This document shows, one piece after another, positions 1-8,550 of a DNA stretch of 64,000 bases. The first letter of the stretch is position 1, and every line of letters starts with the position of its first letter. The notes below the pieces were generated by a model. That model searched no databases. It was not told where the DNA came from and saw only the letters and a list, made by a program, of their open reading frames with translations. Position numbers and translations under genes: made by a program. This DNA is from Cyanobacteria bacterium OH_CDB_20 (lineage in GTDB: Bacteria; Cyanobacteriota; Vampirovibrionia; Gastranaerophilales; Gastranaerophilaceae): assembly GCA_023415935.1 (NCBI GenBank), contig JAEZIX010000096.1:12708-76707 (forward strand), in the 5' to 3' direction.

Positions 1-1499
1 GCTACTATAGCAAGTACACTATAAGGTTCTGAATATAAGATGTCGTATATCCCCTGGAATTCAGCAAACAAAAGTATTAGAAGTATAGAAACCATAACAA
101 ATTTGTAGACAAAAACTGTCTTGCTTCGCGAAAATTCCTTTTTTGACACAATAAATTTGCATCTTGCCAAGGCTTCCGGAAGAAATAAAGTTTTTAATAT
201 TCCTGTAAAAGTAAACAAAGAGGTTACAAGATCATATACATCAGCAAGAATTACATTGTTCATATTTATTCTGACTGCATAAATAAAACCAAACTTCAAA
301 GTAAAATAACAAATTTGATACGCAATTATTTGGTAAAACAAAATGACAAGTGGAGTTATATCAAAGAATAAAAACAATACCGGTGCTACCAGATATATAA
401 TTCTTGTAAATGGAGTAAAGAAGTACAAAACACCTGTTAGGTAGAAGAATGCTTGCGCAGGCGTAAGTTTTGAATAATACTTCCAATTCTTAAAGTTTGT
501 AATTATCTGAACATTCCCTCTTGCCCAGCGATAACGCTGTTTTATATACTCATCAAAACTGGATGCAGCTATACCCACTGCTAAAGGTCTATTGTAATAA
601 TTAACTCTATATCCTGCTGCATGAAATTTCAAACCTAACAAAGAGTCCTCTGTAATTGTATTCTCAGGGAAATTCCCAACTGCATTAAGGTGAGTTCTTC
701 TTATAACAATATTGGTGCCACCACAAAAAACCGAATCATAATCATCAAGACTTGGCTCTATTACTCTATAAAATAAGTCCTGTTCGTTAGATAAAAAGTT
801 AGTAAGATCAAGATTTTTCTGAAAAGCATCTGGGTTGTTAAAATGCTGCGGTGTCTGAACAAGCGCAACATTTTCATCTGTAAAATTATAAACTGTTTCT
901 TTAAGAAAAGTTGAAGCAGGTACATGGTCAGCATCAAAAATAACAATAAGCTCACCATCGGTAAGTTCAAGAGCATGATTAATATTTCCGGCTTTAAATC
1001 CCTTATTAGTCTCTCTAGTGATATAGTTTGCTCCAAGCATTTCTGTCAGTTCTTTTATTTCGGGTCTTCTGCCATCATCTAGTACATAAACCTTGAAATT
1101 AGGATAATTTATGTTCAGACATCCTGCAATAGTTACCGAAAGCATATCTTGAGGCTCATTTAGAGTACATATATAAATATCAACGCTAGGACAATAATTC
1201 TTGTATGTTGCGAGTTCTCCATTATAATAAACATCTTTAGCGTAATCTTGTTGAAGTTTGTTATCAGGAGCGACCCTCTCCAGTTTATTAGCGTTTAGTA
1301 GTATTATAGAAAAATTAGTAAAAACAACAAGGGTAATAATCTCGGCAATGCAGAGTGCATAAGACCAAAATGTTGTGAGAGGAGAAGTATAAATATTAAG
1401 TGTATAGAGCCAGCGCCATACTATATATGTAACGCCCATTATAAAAAGTGACGAAAAAAATAAAAATACAAAAGCTGATGTGTACAACCGTTTATTCAT
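1..1499 (-). CDS. bcsA: BcsA-like cellulose synthase catalytic subunit (GT2), 3' end outside window
   Basis: Processive family 2 glycosyltransferase of the inner membrane, expected to polymerise UDP-glucose into a beta-glucan while extruding it. 499 codons are visible and the reading frame is open to the window edge. Two membrane segments lie near residues 8-30 and 45-68. The cytosolic domain carries all the hallmarks: DDG at 141-143, DAD at 189-191, VQTPQHF near 214, FCGGTN at 258-263, TED at 283-285 and QRYRW at 321-325. More membrane segments follow. The wording around DADH and VQTP matches BcsA rather than hyaluronan or PgaC synthases. It is the last visible gene of a minus-strand operon after a GH8 glycanase and a BcsC-like porin. 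A C-terminal PilZ domain and bcsB, if present, would lie beyond the edge. Confidence 0.88.
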   Translation of the reverse strand, partial: MNKRLYTSAFVFLFFSSLFIMGVTYIVWRWLYTLNIYTSPLTTFWSYALCIAEIITLVVFTNFSIILLNANKLERVAPDNKLQQDYAKDVYYNGELATYKNYCPSVDIYICTLNEPQDMLSVTIAGCLNINYPNFKVYVLDDGRRPEIKELTEMLGANYITRETNKGFKAGNINHALELTDGELIVIFDADHVPASTFLKETVYNFTDENVALVQTPQHFNNPDAFQKNLDLTNFLSNEQDLFYRVIEPSLDDYDSVFCGGTNIVIRRTHLNAVGNFPENTITEDSLLGLKFHAAGYRVNYYNRPLAVGIAASSFDEYIKQRYRWARGNVQIITNFKNWKYYSKLTPAQAFFYLTGVLYFFTPFTRIIYLVAPVLFLFFDITPLVILFYQIIAYQICYFTLKFGFIYAVRINMNNVILADVYDLVTSLFTFTGILKTLFLPEALARCKFIVSKKEFSRSKTVFVYKFVMVSILLILLFAEFQGIYDILYSEPYSVLAIV

Positions 1500-1511
1500 A
1501 TTATTCAATCA

Positions 1512-2657
1512 CTATTTTTTTAAAATCTTTAGTTTTAGCAGATCCTTATATTCTTTTGATTTTTTGTCATACAAAAACCAGCCGAATAATGATAGATTTT
1601 TTCCGTAATAATTATTTTTGGATTGCCAGTAATTTTTGTCGTTAAATTTTGAACTTAGTTTCTTATCATAGATATCAGTAGCAAGCTCTTTATCGAAAAT
1701 TGATATTATTGGAACAATAATTGAAACTGTACCAAGATACTGAGAATTATCTCGAAATTCACCATCTTTCTTATAACTCGTATGCATTGAGCTAGAATTA
1801 TTCCATTCCTGAATAAAAACCTTCGATTTAGTTACAACCGGAAGTGCCCTTTTATCTCCTGACAAGATAAAATCAAAATATATTCTTGAGAAAACTCTCA
1901 CAGCATCATATGAAAAATCACTTCTTTCAGAATCCTCAAGCACAATTTTTCCGTTTTCAATTAGAAACCAATTAGGAGGTAAACCAGTTGCTGTTAGAGA
2001 AGTAGCTTGATTTAAATAATAATATGAAGAATCAATTAGAGTATTCCAATCATGAAGTTCATCATAGTTGTTGAACATTCTAAAAGCATAGGGAGAAAAA
2101 TATGAAGGATTAACCTCTATCTTTTTCTCTTGGGTCTGAATTACCCCTGGCATCAGAATGAGATGGTCTCCAACTCTTTTTGTTTCATGCTCCCATATTG
2201 CATTAATTATTTCTTTAGCATCTTTCAAATATTGCGGATTACGCCACTTCTTGTACCCGACAATCAAAGAATACGCTATATCCACATCAGCATCAGAAGC
2301 TGAATTTTCATCTAAAATCTTGTATTTGCCATCTTTATCTTTTCCCCAGAGCCAAGAAAAAAGTTTATCATCTCGTTGCAAATTATCTTTTGTCCATTTA
2401 TAAATCTGCTTGAAAGTTTTCTCATCATCAAACATAATACAAAGCATCATCATATATGATTGACCTTCAGAAGTAGTAATATTTTTCTTATCAGGGTCAA
2501 TAATTCTGCCTTCAGGAGTCAAAAATTTATTTTTATACAATTCATAGGCTTGTTTCATTGATATATTATTTTTCGGGATACCACTTACTTTAACAGAGAG
2601 AAAAAAGATAAAAGAGAATGAAATCAGCAATATAAATATTAGATTATTTTTCACCAT
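1512..2657 (-). CDS. bcsZ: GH8 endoglucanase, BcsZ-like
   Basis: Glycoside hydrolase family 8 enzyme of 381 aa, expected to cut beta-1,4-glucan in the periplasm during cellulose export. An N-terminal hydrophobic stretch at residues 5-22 looks like a signal peptide or anchor. The GH8 hallmarks are TSEGQSY with the presumed general acid Glu64, and the DADVD motif at 122-126. The length fits BcsZ (about 370 aa). The start overlaps the upstream BcsC-like gene by 14 bases, and the BcsA-like gene starts 12 bases downstream, so all three are probably co-transcribed and co-translated. The substrate is inferred from the neighbours. A different beta-glucan is possible. Confidence 0.87.
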   Translation of the reverse strand: MVKNNLIFILLISFSFIFFLSVKVSGIPKNNISMKQAYELYKNKFLTPEGRIIDPDKKNITTSEGQSYMMMLCIMFDDEKTFKQIYKWTKDNLQRDDKLFSWLWGKDKDGKYKILDENSASDADVDIAYSLIVGYKKWRNPQYLKDAKEIINAIWEHETKRVGDHLILMPGVIQTQEKKIEVNPSYFSPYAFRMFNNYDELHDWNTLIDSSYYYLNQATSLTATGLPPNWFLIENGKIVLEDSERSDFSYDAVRVFSRIYFDFILSGDKRALPVVTKSKVFIQEWNNSSSMHTSYKKDGEFRDNSQYLGTVSIIVPIISIFDKELATDIYDKKLSSKFNDKNYWQSKNNYYGKNLSLFGWFLYDKKSKEYKDLLKLKILKK

Positions 2658-5600
2658 ATTTCTTAAATACCTTTATTATGAGATTGAACATAAATATGTC
2701 CCTTTGCACGTCTCCAAAGGTAAAATGGCTATACATGCCGGTAAGACACATATGATCATTAATATCGAAGGCTGCATAAGGGTTTACCCCCCAGGTAAGA
2801 CTAGTCATATTTGGAGAAATTGCATTTTGTATACCTGCGAATGCTTTTACTCCATAATGTAATCTTAATTGTTTAATATATCCTTCGATTTTTAAATTGC
2901 CTGTTGTGGCATTAAAATAGCTAGGACTAAAATAACCACCATATAATTGCCCACTTGTACTATACAAGTCGAGTAAATTGTACTGGTAAGCAGAGTTATA
3001 AGTAACCAGATCAAAGGCGAATATATTTAGCCACTTATTCTTAGGATTGTTGTAGAATGCTTTTCCTGCACCGATATAACCTTCAAAATAGTTATTGGTA
3101 GGAAGATTTTGCGCAGGCAAAAATCCGTAAGAAAATCTGCCAAAAGAATAATATTGGTTAGGCAATTTTGACTCATATTCAAGATAAACCCTGTTATCTG
3201 CAACCTGTCCCGTATAAACACCGTTAATAAACTGACCAATAGCAGATGTATAAGACTGTTCAAGGTTGTTTCTATAGTATCCTATTTTTAAATTTATAAA
3301 ATCATTTATGTAATATTTGAGCCAGGAATCTGTATTAATCATAGCCCCAAAGTGCTGAAAGACTTTAACCCCCAAATCTGCACGATATTCAAATTTGTTA
3401 TTTGGTCTTCCTTTAACGCCACCAATTATTTCATTAGTCACATTACTCAAATAACTGCTTGCACCTGAAGTATACCAGTATGTGTTGTAGTCAAAAAACA
3501 CATTTGAGTTGTTACCTGAATCTTGGGACACCTCAAGTCCGTATTTTTGATAATTTAACCTGAATTCATCTGCTAATGTTTGGTAAAAAGCCTTGTATAC
3601 AGGTGTAATTGTAAATGCATTATCTTTTTTTATCTTCGATTTTAGTTTTTTTGCATCATCTGTATAAACATCAGAGAGCCAATCTTTAGAATCTGAACGC
3701 ATATTCATGTTGTAGTAAACTTGTGCTTTCATAAATTTGGTTTCATCATCGTCAGAAATACCTGAAAGTTGTTTTAGCGCATTTAACTTCTCGTCATTGG
3801 CAATATATGAATGAGCAATGGCAACCTGAGCAGGCCTGTAATCCGGTTTATCATCTAAAATCGAGTTGAATATATTTCTTGCCTGAGGGAAATTTTTATA
3901 TTCATATTCTAAAGAACCTATCCCTAGCCTTGCTTCATAGTTTTCAGGGTCTTGAAGCAAGACTCTGCTATACATAGAATCTGCCATGGCTTTATCACCA
4001 TTCAGTCTATAGGCATCTCCCAGTTTGTTTTGCAGCATCAAACTTTTTTGATTTAACTTTAGAGAATTGTCATAGTAAAACTGTGCCGTATCATATTTTT
4101 TAGAATTCATAGCTAAATCACCAAGAACCATAAGCCCTTCCCAGGTATCTTCAAGACCTTTATCATCAACAACCCAATAGGCATCACTTGTTTTGTTTTG
4201 GGCAAGAAGAACGTTTAAATAAGAATAGGTGATTTTTTTATCCTCTGGATATTTTTTGTATAAAGGTTCTAATACCATTTCTGCTTTTGGAAACTGCTGA
4301 CTTGCCATATATAAATTGGCAAGTTCTTGTTTGTATTCATCTTTTGGGTACAATTTTACCAATTTTTCATAGTATAAAGCCGCATTTTTAAAATCTTTTT
4401 TAATTGAGTTAAAATCTCCTGCATTTTTTAACAACTTTTCTGATTTCGGCTCTTTTGCAAGCAATTTATCATTATAAAGAATTGCACTATCCCAGTTTTT
4501 GTCTGCAAGAGAATATTGAAGAGCAAAATCAAGTAATTCAACATCTTCAGGATTATCTTTAAGAGCCTCTTCAATAGTTGAAATAGCTTTCTTATTATCC
4601 CCTTCTTGGGAATACAGAAAGGCTAGAAACATAAAATCTTTTTTTGATTTTGTATTGAGTTTTGCAAAATCATCAATCGCTTTTTGATAATTTTCCTGAG
4701 AAACGTCAATATCAACCCTGTGCCTGAGTAATTTTTTATTATCAGGCTCTTCTTTAAGCATTTTTTCAAGATAAATCTGGGCATTTTCATAGTCCTTTTG
4801 TGCCCAGGCAGCGTAAAAATCTTTCTCAGCAATTTTAAAAGGACTCAATGGCTTTGGCTTATAGCTGTAAACCTTTGTTGACTCTTCATTTTCTTTCTTT
4901 TTGGGTTTTCCTTCAAGCTGCGATTTCACATAGTTGTAGCTGCTAACAACGTGCTCACTCTTATCTCCCGAGATAAGGAGAGCTTCATACACCTTTGAGG
5001 CTTGAAGCCACTTATTTTGCTTCTCGTAAATACCAGCAAGTTTATATTTTATCCCCCTATCTTTTTGATTTAACGCCATTAACTTTTTTACATAGATTTC
5101 TTGTACTTTAAAATCATCTAATTTTTCAGCAATCTGAATAATATTTGCAATGATTCCAGAATCTTTAGGAGAAAGTTCATAATGCCTTATCTCATATTTT
5201 AACATTGCTTTTTTATCAGCAGTTTTTTCACTGGCAAAGATACACGCATTTATGACCTCTAAATCCATTTCCTTTCGCGGCAGTTTATTGCAGGTACTTT
5301 TTACCTTTTTCCAATTTTGCTTATATTCATAATGAAAAATAAGCGCTTTATTTAATTCTTTTTTCTGCAAAGCTGATAAAGATTTGTTTTTTTCAAGCAA
5401 TTCCACCTTATCTTCTGATAAACTACCATTTTTTATTTCACATATCTCAACTTTAAATTTATACTTAGGATCTTTTGTCATGATATACAGCTTTTTATAA
5501 AGAGAGCTTGCTTTTTCAAGATAATTTCTACGCTCACAAAAACTTGCATATGCTTCTATGACTTTTTTATCTTTTTTATAATAATACATTGCTTTTTCAT

Positions 5601-5754
5601 AAGAATGGAACGCCGATTTATCATCATATCTTTTCTCAGCATTTAATGCATTATTTAGAAATATCTGTTTATAATCTTTTTTCTGAAATATAGCGTAAGC
5701 AGGGCATTCAATGGAAAAAACCAATATTATAAATAATACCCAAAACCTATGCAT
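2644..5754 (-). CDS. bcsC: BcsC-like TPR protein with C-terminal outer-membrane beta-barrel
   Basis: Outer-membrane polysaccharide export protein of 1,036 aa. Residues 1-22 form a signal peptide. Residues about 25-700 are a long run of degenerate 34-residue TPR units with recurrent A..Y/L..A and KNP/KEP turns (for example KALKDNPEDVELL). Residues about 730-1036 alternate aromatic and polar residues in short strands typical of a beta-barrel and end in a hydrophobic stretch. This architecture and size match BcsC of cellulose systems (about 1,150 aa); PgaA of poly-GlcNAc systems is the alternative, but the GH8 and BcsA-type neighbours favour cellulose. The ATG follows a GGAG six bases upstream. 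It heads the operon, whereas bcsC is last in the classical order. Confidence 0.8.
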   Translation of the reverse strand: MHRFWVLFIILVFSIECPAYAIFQKKDYKQIFLNNALNAEKRYDDKSAFHSYEKAMYYYKKDKKVIEAYASFCERRNYLEKASSLYKKLYIMTKDPKYKFKVEICEIKNGSLSEDKVELLEKNKSLSALQKKELNKALIFHYEYKQNWKKVKSTCNKLPRKEMDLEVINACIFASEKTADKKAMLKYEIRHYELSPKDSGIIANIIQIAEKLDDFKVQEIYVKKLMALNQKDRGIKYKLAGIYEKQNKWLQASKVYEALLISGDKSEHVVSSYNYVKSQLEGKPKKKENEESTKVYSYKPKPLSPFKIAEKDFYAAWAQKDYENAQIYLEKMLKEEPDNKKLLRHRVDIDVSQENYQKAIDDFAKLNTKSKKDFMFLAFLYSQEGDNKKAISTIEEALKDNPEDVELLDFALQYSLADKNWDSAILYNDKLLAKEPKSEKLLKNAGDFNSIKKDFKNAALYYEKLVKLYPKDEYKQELANLYMASQQFPKAEMVLEPLYKKYPEDKKITYSYLNVLLAQNKTSDAYWVVDDKGLEDTWEGLMVLGDLAMNSKKYDTAQFYYDNSLKLNQKSLMLQNKLGDAYRLNGDKAMADSMYSRVLLQDPENYEARLGIGSLEYEYKNFPQARNIFNSILDDKPDYRPAQVAIAHSYIANDEKLNALKQLSGISDDDETKFMKAQVYYNMNMRSDSKDWLSDVYTDDAKKLKSKIKKDNAFTITPVYKAFYQTLADEFRLNYQKYGLEVSQDSGNNSNVFFDYNTYWYTSGASSYLSNVTNEIIGGVKGRPNNKFEYRADLGVKVFQHFGAMINTDSWLKYYINDFINLKIGYYRNNLEQSYTSAIGQFINGVYTGQVADNRVYLEYESKLPNQYYSFGRFSYGFLPAQNLPTNNYFEGYIGAGKAFYNNPKNKWLNIFAFDLVTYNSAYQYNLLDLYSTSGQLYGGYFSPSYFNATTGNLKIEGYIKQLRLHYGVKAFAGIQNAISPNMTSLTWGVNPYAAFDINDHMCLTGMYSHFTFGDVQRDIFMFNLIIKVFKKYGEK

Positions 5755-5883
5755 GCGTGCTCCGATATTCTACTCATGGTTAAAATATCGTATGTGTTTA
5801 GAATAGCATATACAATTATACAACTGGGGGTATCCTTAAATAATCACAAATAATGCGATATTATATTTTTAAAAGCCGAATGT

Positions 5884-6522
5884 CTACTGATAATCTATTT
5901 GCTTCAATACATCTGGCAATTCTGATAATTTGTTAACTCTAAAAATATTCTCTGGCGGAGGTATCATAGGCATTACAAGAGAGTCTGAAACAATTCTTTG
6001 CTCAATCTCAAAAAAGTCCTTGCCATCTGTACAATCTAAATACTGCTTACCTGAGTCTTCAAATGCCCTTCTTTTTGAAACAATTTCATGTACTTTATCC
6101 GCAAATTTGTCATTTTCAGAACCAAATGCCGTATCCCACAATTTATTTTTATCTTCCCCTGTTAGAACATAAAAAGTATGAAAATCAGGGTCTTTTGGTT
6201 CTATAACACCTATTCCAAATCTTTTTCCAAGCCAAAACTGATTTGGTATATGATTTTTCTTACAAAATCCATCGATCATGGAAAATGAAGGCGTTTCTAA
6301 AAAGAATAATGATTTTGTAGCATTTTTTCTTAATCTCAGTTTTAAAAGCAGCTTTGAAAGAATACCGTCTTTCTCACCACTCGCTGCATTTACATATTTT
6401 GAAAAAACATCATCAACTGCTGATAGATTTTCAAGATTTTTAAAAGCACTCTTTGAAACCTGAACCAGATTCACACTGCCAAAATTTACTGATTGATTGT
6501 TTTTTATCGGTGATATTTTCAT
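5884..6522 (-). CDS. FG-motif hypothetical protein
   Basis: Protein of 212 aa of unknown function. It has no classical signal peptide. The first 16 residues end in the motif V-N-F-G-S (F14, G15), the same hydrophobic-x-F-G-[A/S] signature seen near the N-terminus of five other unrelated proteins in this window. The rest looks globular and mixed alpha/beta, with a basic patch near residues 60-70. I recognise no catalytic motif. It stands alone between the exopolysaccharide operon and a glycosyltransferase gene on the same strand. Confidence 0.7.
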   Translation of the reverse strand: MKISPIKNNQSVNFGSVNLVQVSKSAFKNLENLSAVDDVFSKYVNAASGEKDGILSKLLLKLRLRKNATKSLFFLETPSFSMIDGFCKKNHIPNQFWLGKRFGIGVIEPKDPDFHTFYVLTGEDKNKLWDTAFGSENDKFADKVHEIVSKRRAFEDSGKQYLDCTDGKDFFEIEQRIVSDSLVMPMIPPPENIFRVNKLSELPDVLKQIDYQ

Positions 6523-6605
6523 TTACTCTATCTTTTAAACTAATTACATGTATAAAAAACAAACATGAATTTTTTGTACAGTAATAAAAATTTCACCTTA
6601 TAAAA

Positions 6606-7379
6606 CTATTTTTTAGCAGCCTCTTTCAATTGATGTTCCCATACTTTTGCATGGACCATAAATTTATAATTAGCAGCATAAATAGCAAAAACAAACCCAT
6701 GTAAACCATCCAGATAGCCTTGTTTTAAGAAATAGATTTTGAAAAATTCAGCTATTGGTCTAAAAATAATTTGTGAAGCACTTGTTTTTCTTCCGACTTG
6801 AATCCACTTTTCATTAGCCTCAAAAGTTGTATACTCATTCCATTTATCAGCATGTGGAGACAAGTCAGTAATCATGGAGTGAACTATATAAGAATCAGCC
6901 CCACGGTGGAAAAATTCTTCACGACCGTCAACTATAGGAGCAGAGTGGATAACCGGCGGATAGTGAACATGCCCTTTTTTGAAGAAACGCAAAATACCCG
7001 GTTTTGAATAGCTATGAAGCACTTTGCCTAAAAGTTCATTTTTATAAAAAATTCTAATCCCTTCAGCAGCTTTTTCATTTTCTGTTATATATTTTTTAAG
7101 GTTATTAACCAAATTAGGGGAAGCATACTCATCAGCATCGAGAATAAGAGCATAATCAGAAGAAACATGGGACAAAGCAAAATCTCTTGCTGGATCACAA
7201 TACCCTAATTTTTCATGATAGATAATTTTACAGCCGTATTTTTCAGCTATTTCAATAGTTCTATCAGTAGAGTGCATATCACAAATGATAATCTCATCAC
7301 AATCTTTTAAAGACGCAACACATCTTTCAAGAAATTTTTCAGCGTTATAAGTATGCACAACTCCGGATATTGTTTTCAT
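6606..7379 (-). CDS. Family 2 glycosyltransferase, WaaE/KdtX-like
   Basis: Single-domain GT-A enzyme of 257 aa that probably adds a sugar to lipopolysaccharide core or a similar surface glycan on the cytosolic side. It opens with the GT2 start SGVVHTYNAEKFLERCVASL, followed by DEIIICDMHSTDRT (first nucleotide-binding Asp) and ALILDADEY, the DxD motif that binds the metal-nucleotide sugar (about residues 83-87). The C-terminal third holds aromatic-rich helices (IYFLKQGYLDG and following) typical of the WaaE/KdtX group, which adds glucose to heptose in LPS core. The exact acceptor cannot be read from the sequence. kdsA elsewhere in the window supports Kdo-type LPS. Confidence 0.82.
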   Translation of the reverse strand: MKTISGVVHTYNAEKFLERCVASLKDCDEIIICDMHSTDRTIEIAEKYGCKIIYHEKLGYCDPARDFALSHVSSDYALILDADEYASPNLVNNLKKYITENEKAAEGIRIFYKNELLGKVLHSYSKPGILRFFKKGHVHYPPVIHSAPIVDGREEFFHRGADSYIVHSMITDLSPHADKWNEYTTFEANEKWIQVGRKTSASQIIFRPIAEFFKIYFLKQGYLDGLHGFVFAIYAANYKFMVHAKVWEHQLKEAAKK

Positions 7380-7430
7380 GATTTTCTCCCTTACACTATT
7401 CTCTTATCTCATTATATTACTAGAAAAAAT

Positions 7431-7459
7431 AAAAAGAAGAACAATTGTTCTTCTTTTTT
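7431..7459. terminator. Bidirectional intrinsic terminator
   Basis: A perfect 18-base palindrome (GAAGAACAA / TTGTTCTTC, 7436-7453) is flanked by an A-run on the left and a T-run on the right. It can terminate transcription in either direction. Its natural client is the minus-strand gene ending at 7479. Confidence 0.8.
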
Positions 7460-7478
7460 AATATTTCAAATAAAAGTT

Positions 7479-8447
7479 TTATTCAAATTGAACACGCCCG
7501 CCAATATTTTGATAGATAAAGTCCATTGGCTCCATTGAAGTACCTTTAATAAAGATAGAACCGCCGACAACACCTGTACGAATTGCTTCCAGTTTAGAAT
7601 GTTCTGCGTGAATATCGCCTTCAACCATAATGCCTACAGCGAGTTTGTTTACTTGAGACTTGCTAACATCAATAGAACCTTTGATAAATCTCAAACTGCT
7701 TAGATCTTTAATATCAGATTTTTGAGCGGTGAAATTTGCACCGGCATCTGTTAAATTTGGAAGCTCTATACCTGAACTCAAACTAAAATCAGCATCACCA
7801 CCGATATAAGTTAAATTTGAAAGTTTAACATTTTGAGAATCTACAAATTTTGCAGCATTAGTTATTTTTACTAATGAATCCATATTTACATCAGCTGCAC
7901 CCTCAAAATCAGCATTGCCGTTTATTACAGCTAATGATGACATATCAATATTTGAAGTATAAGGAGCATTTACTGAACCGCCTACGCAATTAAGGTTTGG
8001 CATGCTTACATCTTGTCTATATCCAATAGCTACGTCGCCTCTGACGTATTTCAAATTAGGTAAATCTGAAACAGTAGAATATTCGATGTCGAAATCGCCA
8101 TCAACTCCTGTAATATCTTTTAAAAGTGTGTTTTCATCAACGCCTAAATCTGCAAATGTTGTATCTTTAGAAGGTTGGTGGAATGAACTTAGTATTTTTT
8201 CGCCTCTATCATTTTGTTTAACCTGCATTCCACAGTCTTCAAGAATGCCGTCATAATCTTCAAATGCAAGTTTAGACTGAATTTTATTTATTAATTCTTG
8301 TTTTTTATCTACTTCTGGCCTATTTGTAAGCTCAAAAGAATCAACTATCGGAGAAGATGAATAAGGTTGATCTTTAACTCCATATTGGCTTACGCTTCTA
8401 CCTGAGAAAATTGGGACAAATTTAATAGGGTTAATTGATAAATTCAT
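7479..8447 (-). CDS. HQPSK-solenoid protein with N-terminal FG-like motif
   Basis: Hypothetical protein of 322 aa. The ATG at 8447 is preferred over an upstream in-frame start at 8477 because AAGGAAG sits seven bases before it. The N-terminus reads PIFSG (F14, then S15-G16), a variant of the window's FG signature. Residues about 70-120 form a short globular block with FHQPSK, then TFADLGVDENTL. After it come about ten solenoid repeats of 22-24 residues of the type hydrophobic-x-x-L-x-x-I-x-G-x-A-x-F, resembling LRR or pectate-lyase-like beta-solenoids. The same block and repeat occur in the protein at 61207-62658. Function unknown; a binding scaffold is a guess. Confidence 0.75.
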   Translation of the reverse strand: MNLSINPIKFVPIFSGRSVSQYGVKDQPYSSSPIVDSFELTNRPEVDKKQELINKIQSKLAFEDYDGILEDCGMQVKQNDRGEKILSSFHQPSKDTTFADLGVDENTLLKDITGVDGDFDIEYSTVSDLPNLKYVRGDVAIGYRQDVSMPNLNCVGGSVNAPYTSNIDMSSLAVINGNADFEGAADVNMDSLVKITNAAKFVDSQNVKLSNLTYIGGDADFSLSSGIELPNLTDAGANFTAQKSDIKDLSSLRFIKGSIDVSKSQVNKLAVGIMVEGDIHAEHSKLEAIRTGVVGGSIFIKGTSMEPMDFIYQNIGGRVQFE

Positions 8448-8503
8448 AAACGCACTTCCTTCCAGAAAATGGACCATTCCGATAATTAAATGGCACTCAA
8501 CAC

Positions 8504-8532
8504 AATAATTTGCTCAAAATGAACAAATTATT
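8504..8532. repeat. Inverted repeat upstream of the solenoid gene
   Basis: Nine-base perfect arms AATAATTTG and CAAATTATT are separated by 11 bases. No T-tract follows on either strand, so a terminator is unlikely. It lies about 60 bases upstream of the minus-strand gene starting at 8447 and could be an operator or a transcript hairpin. Confidence 0.45.
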
Positions 8533-8550
8533 AAACTATATTAAGAAAAA

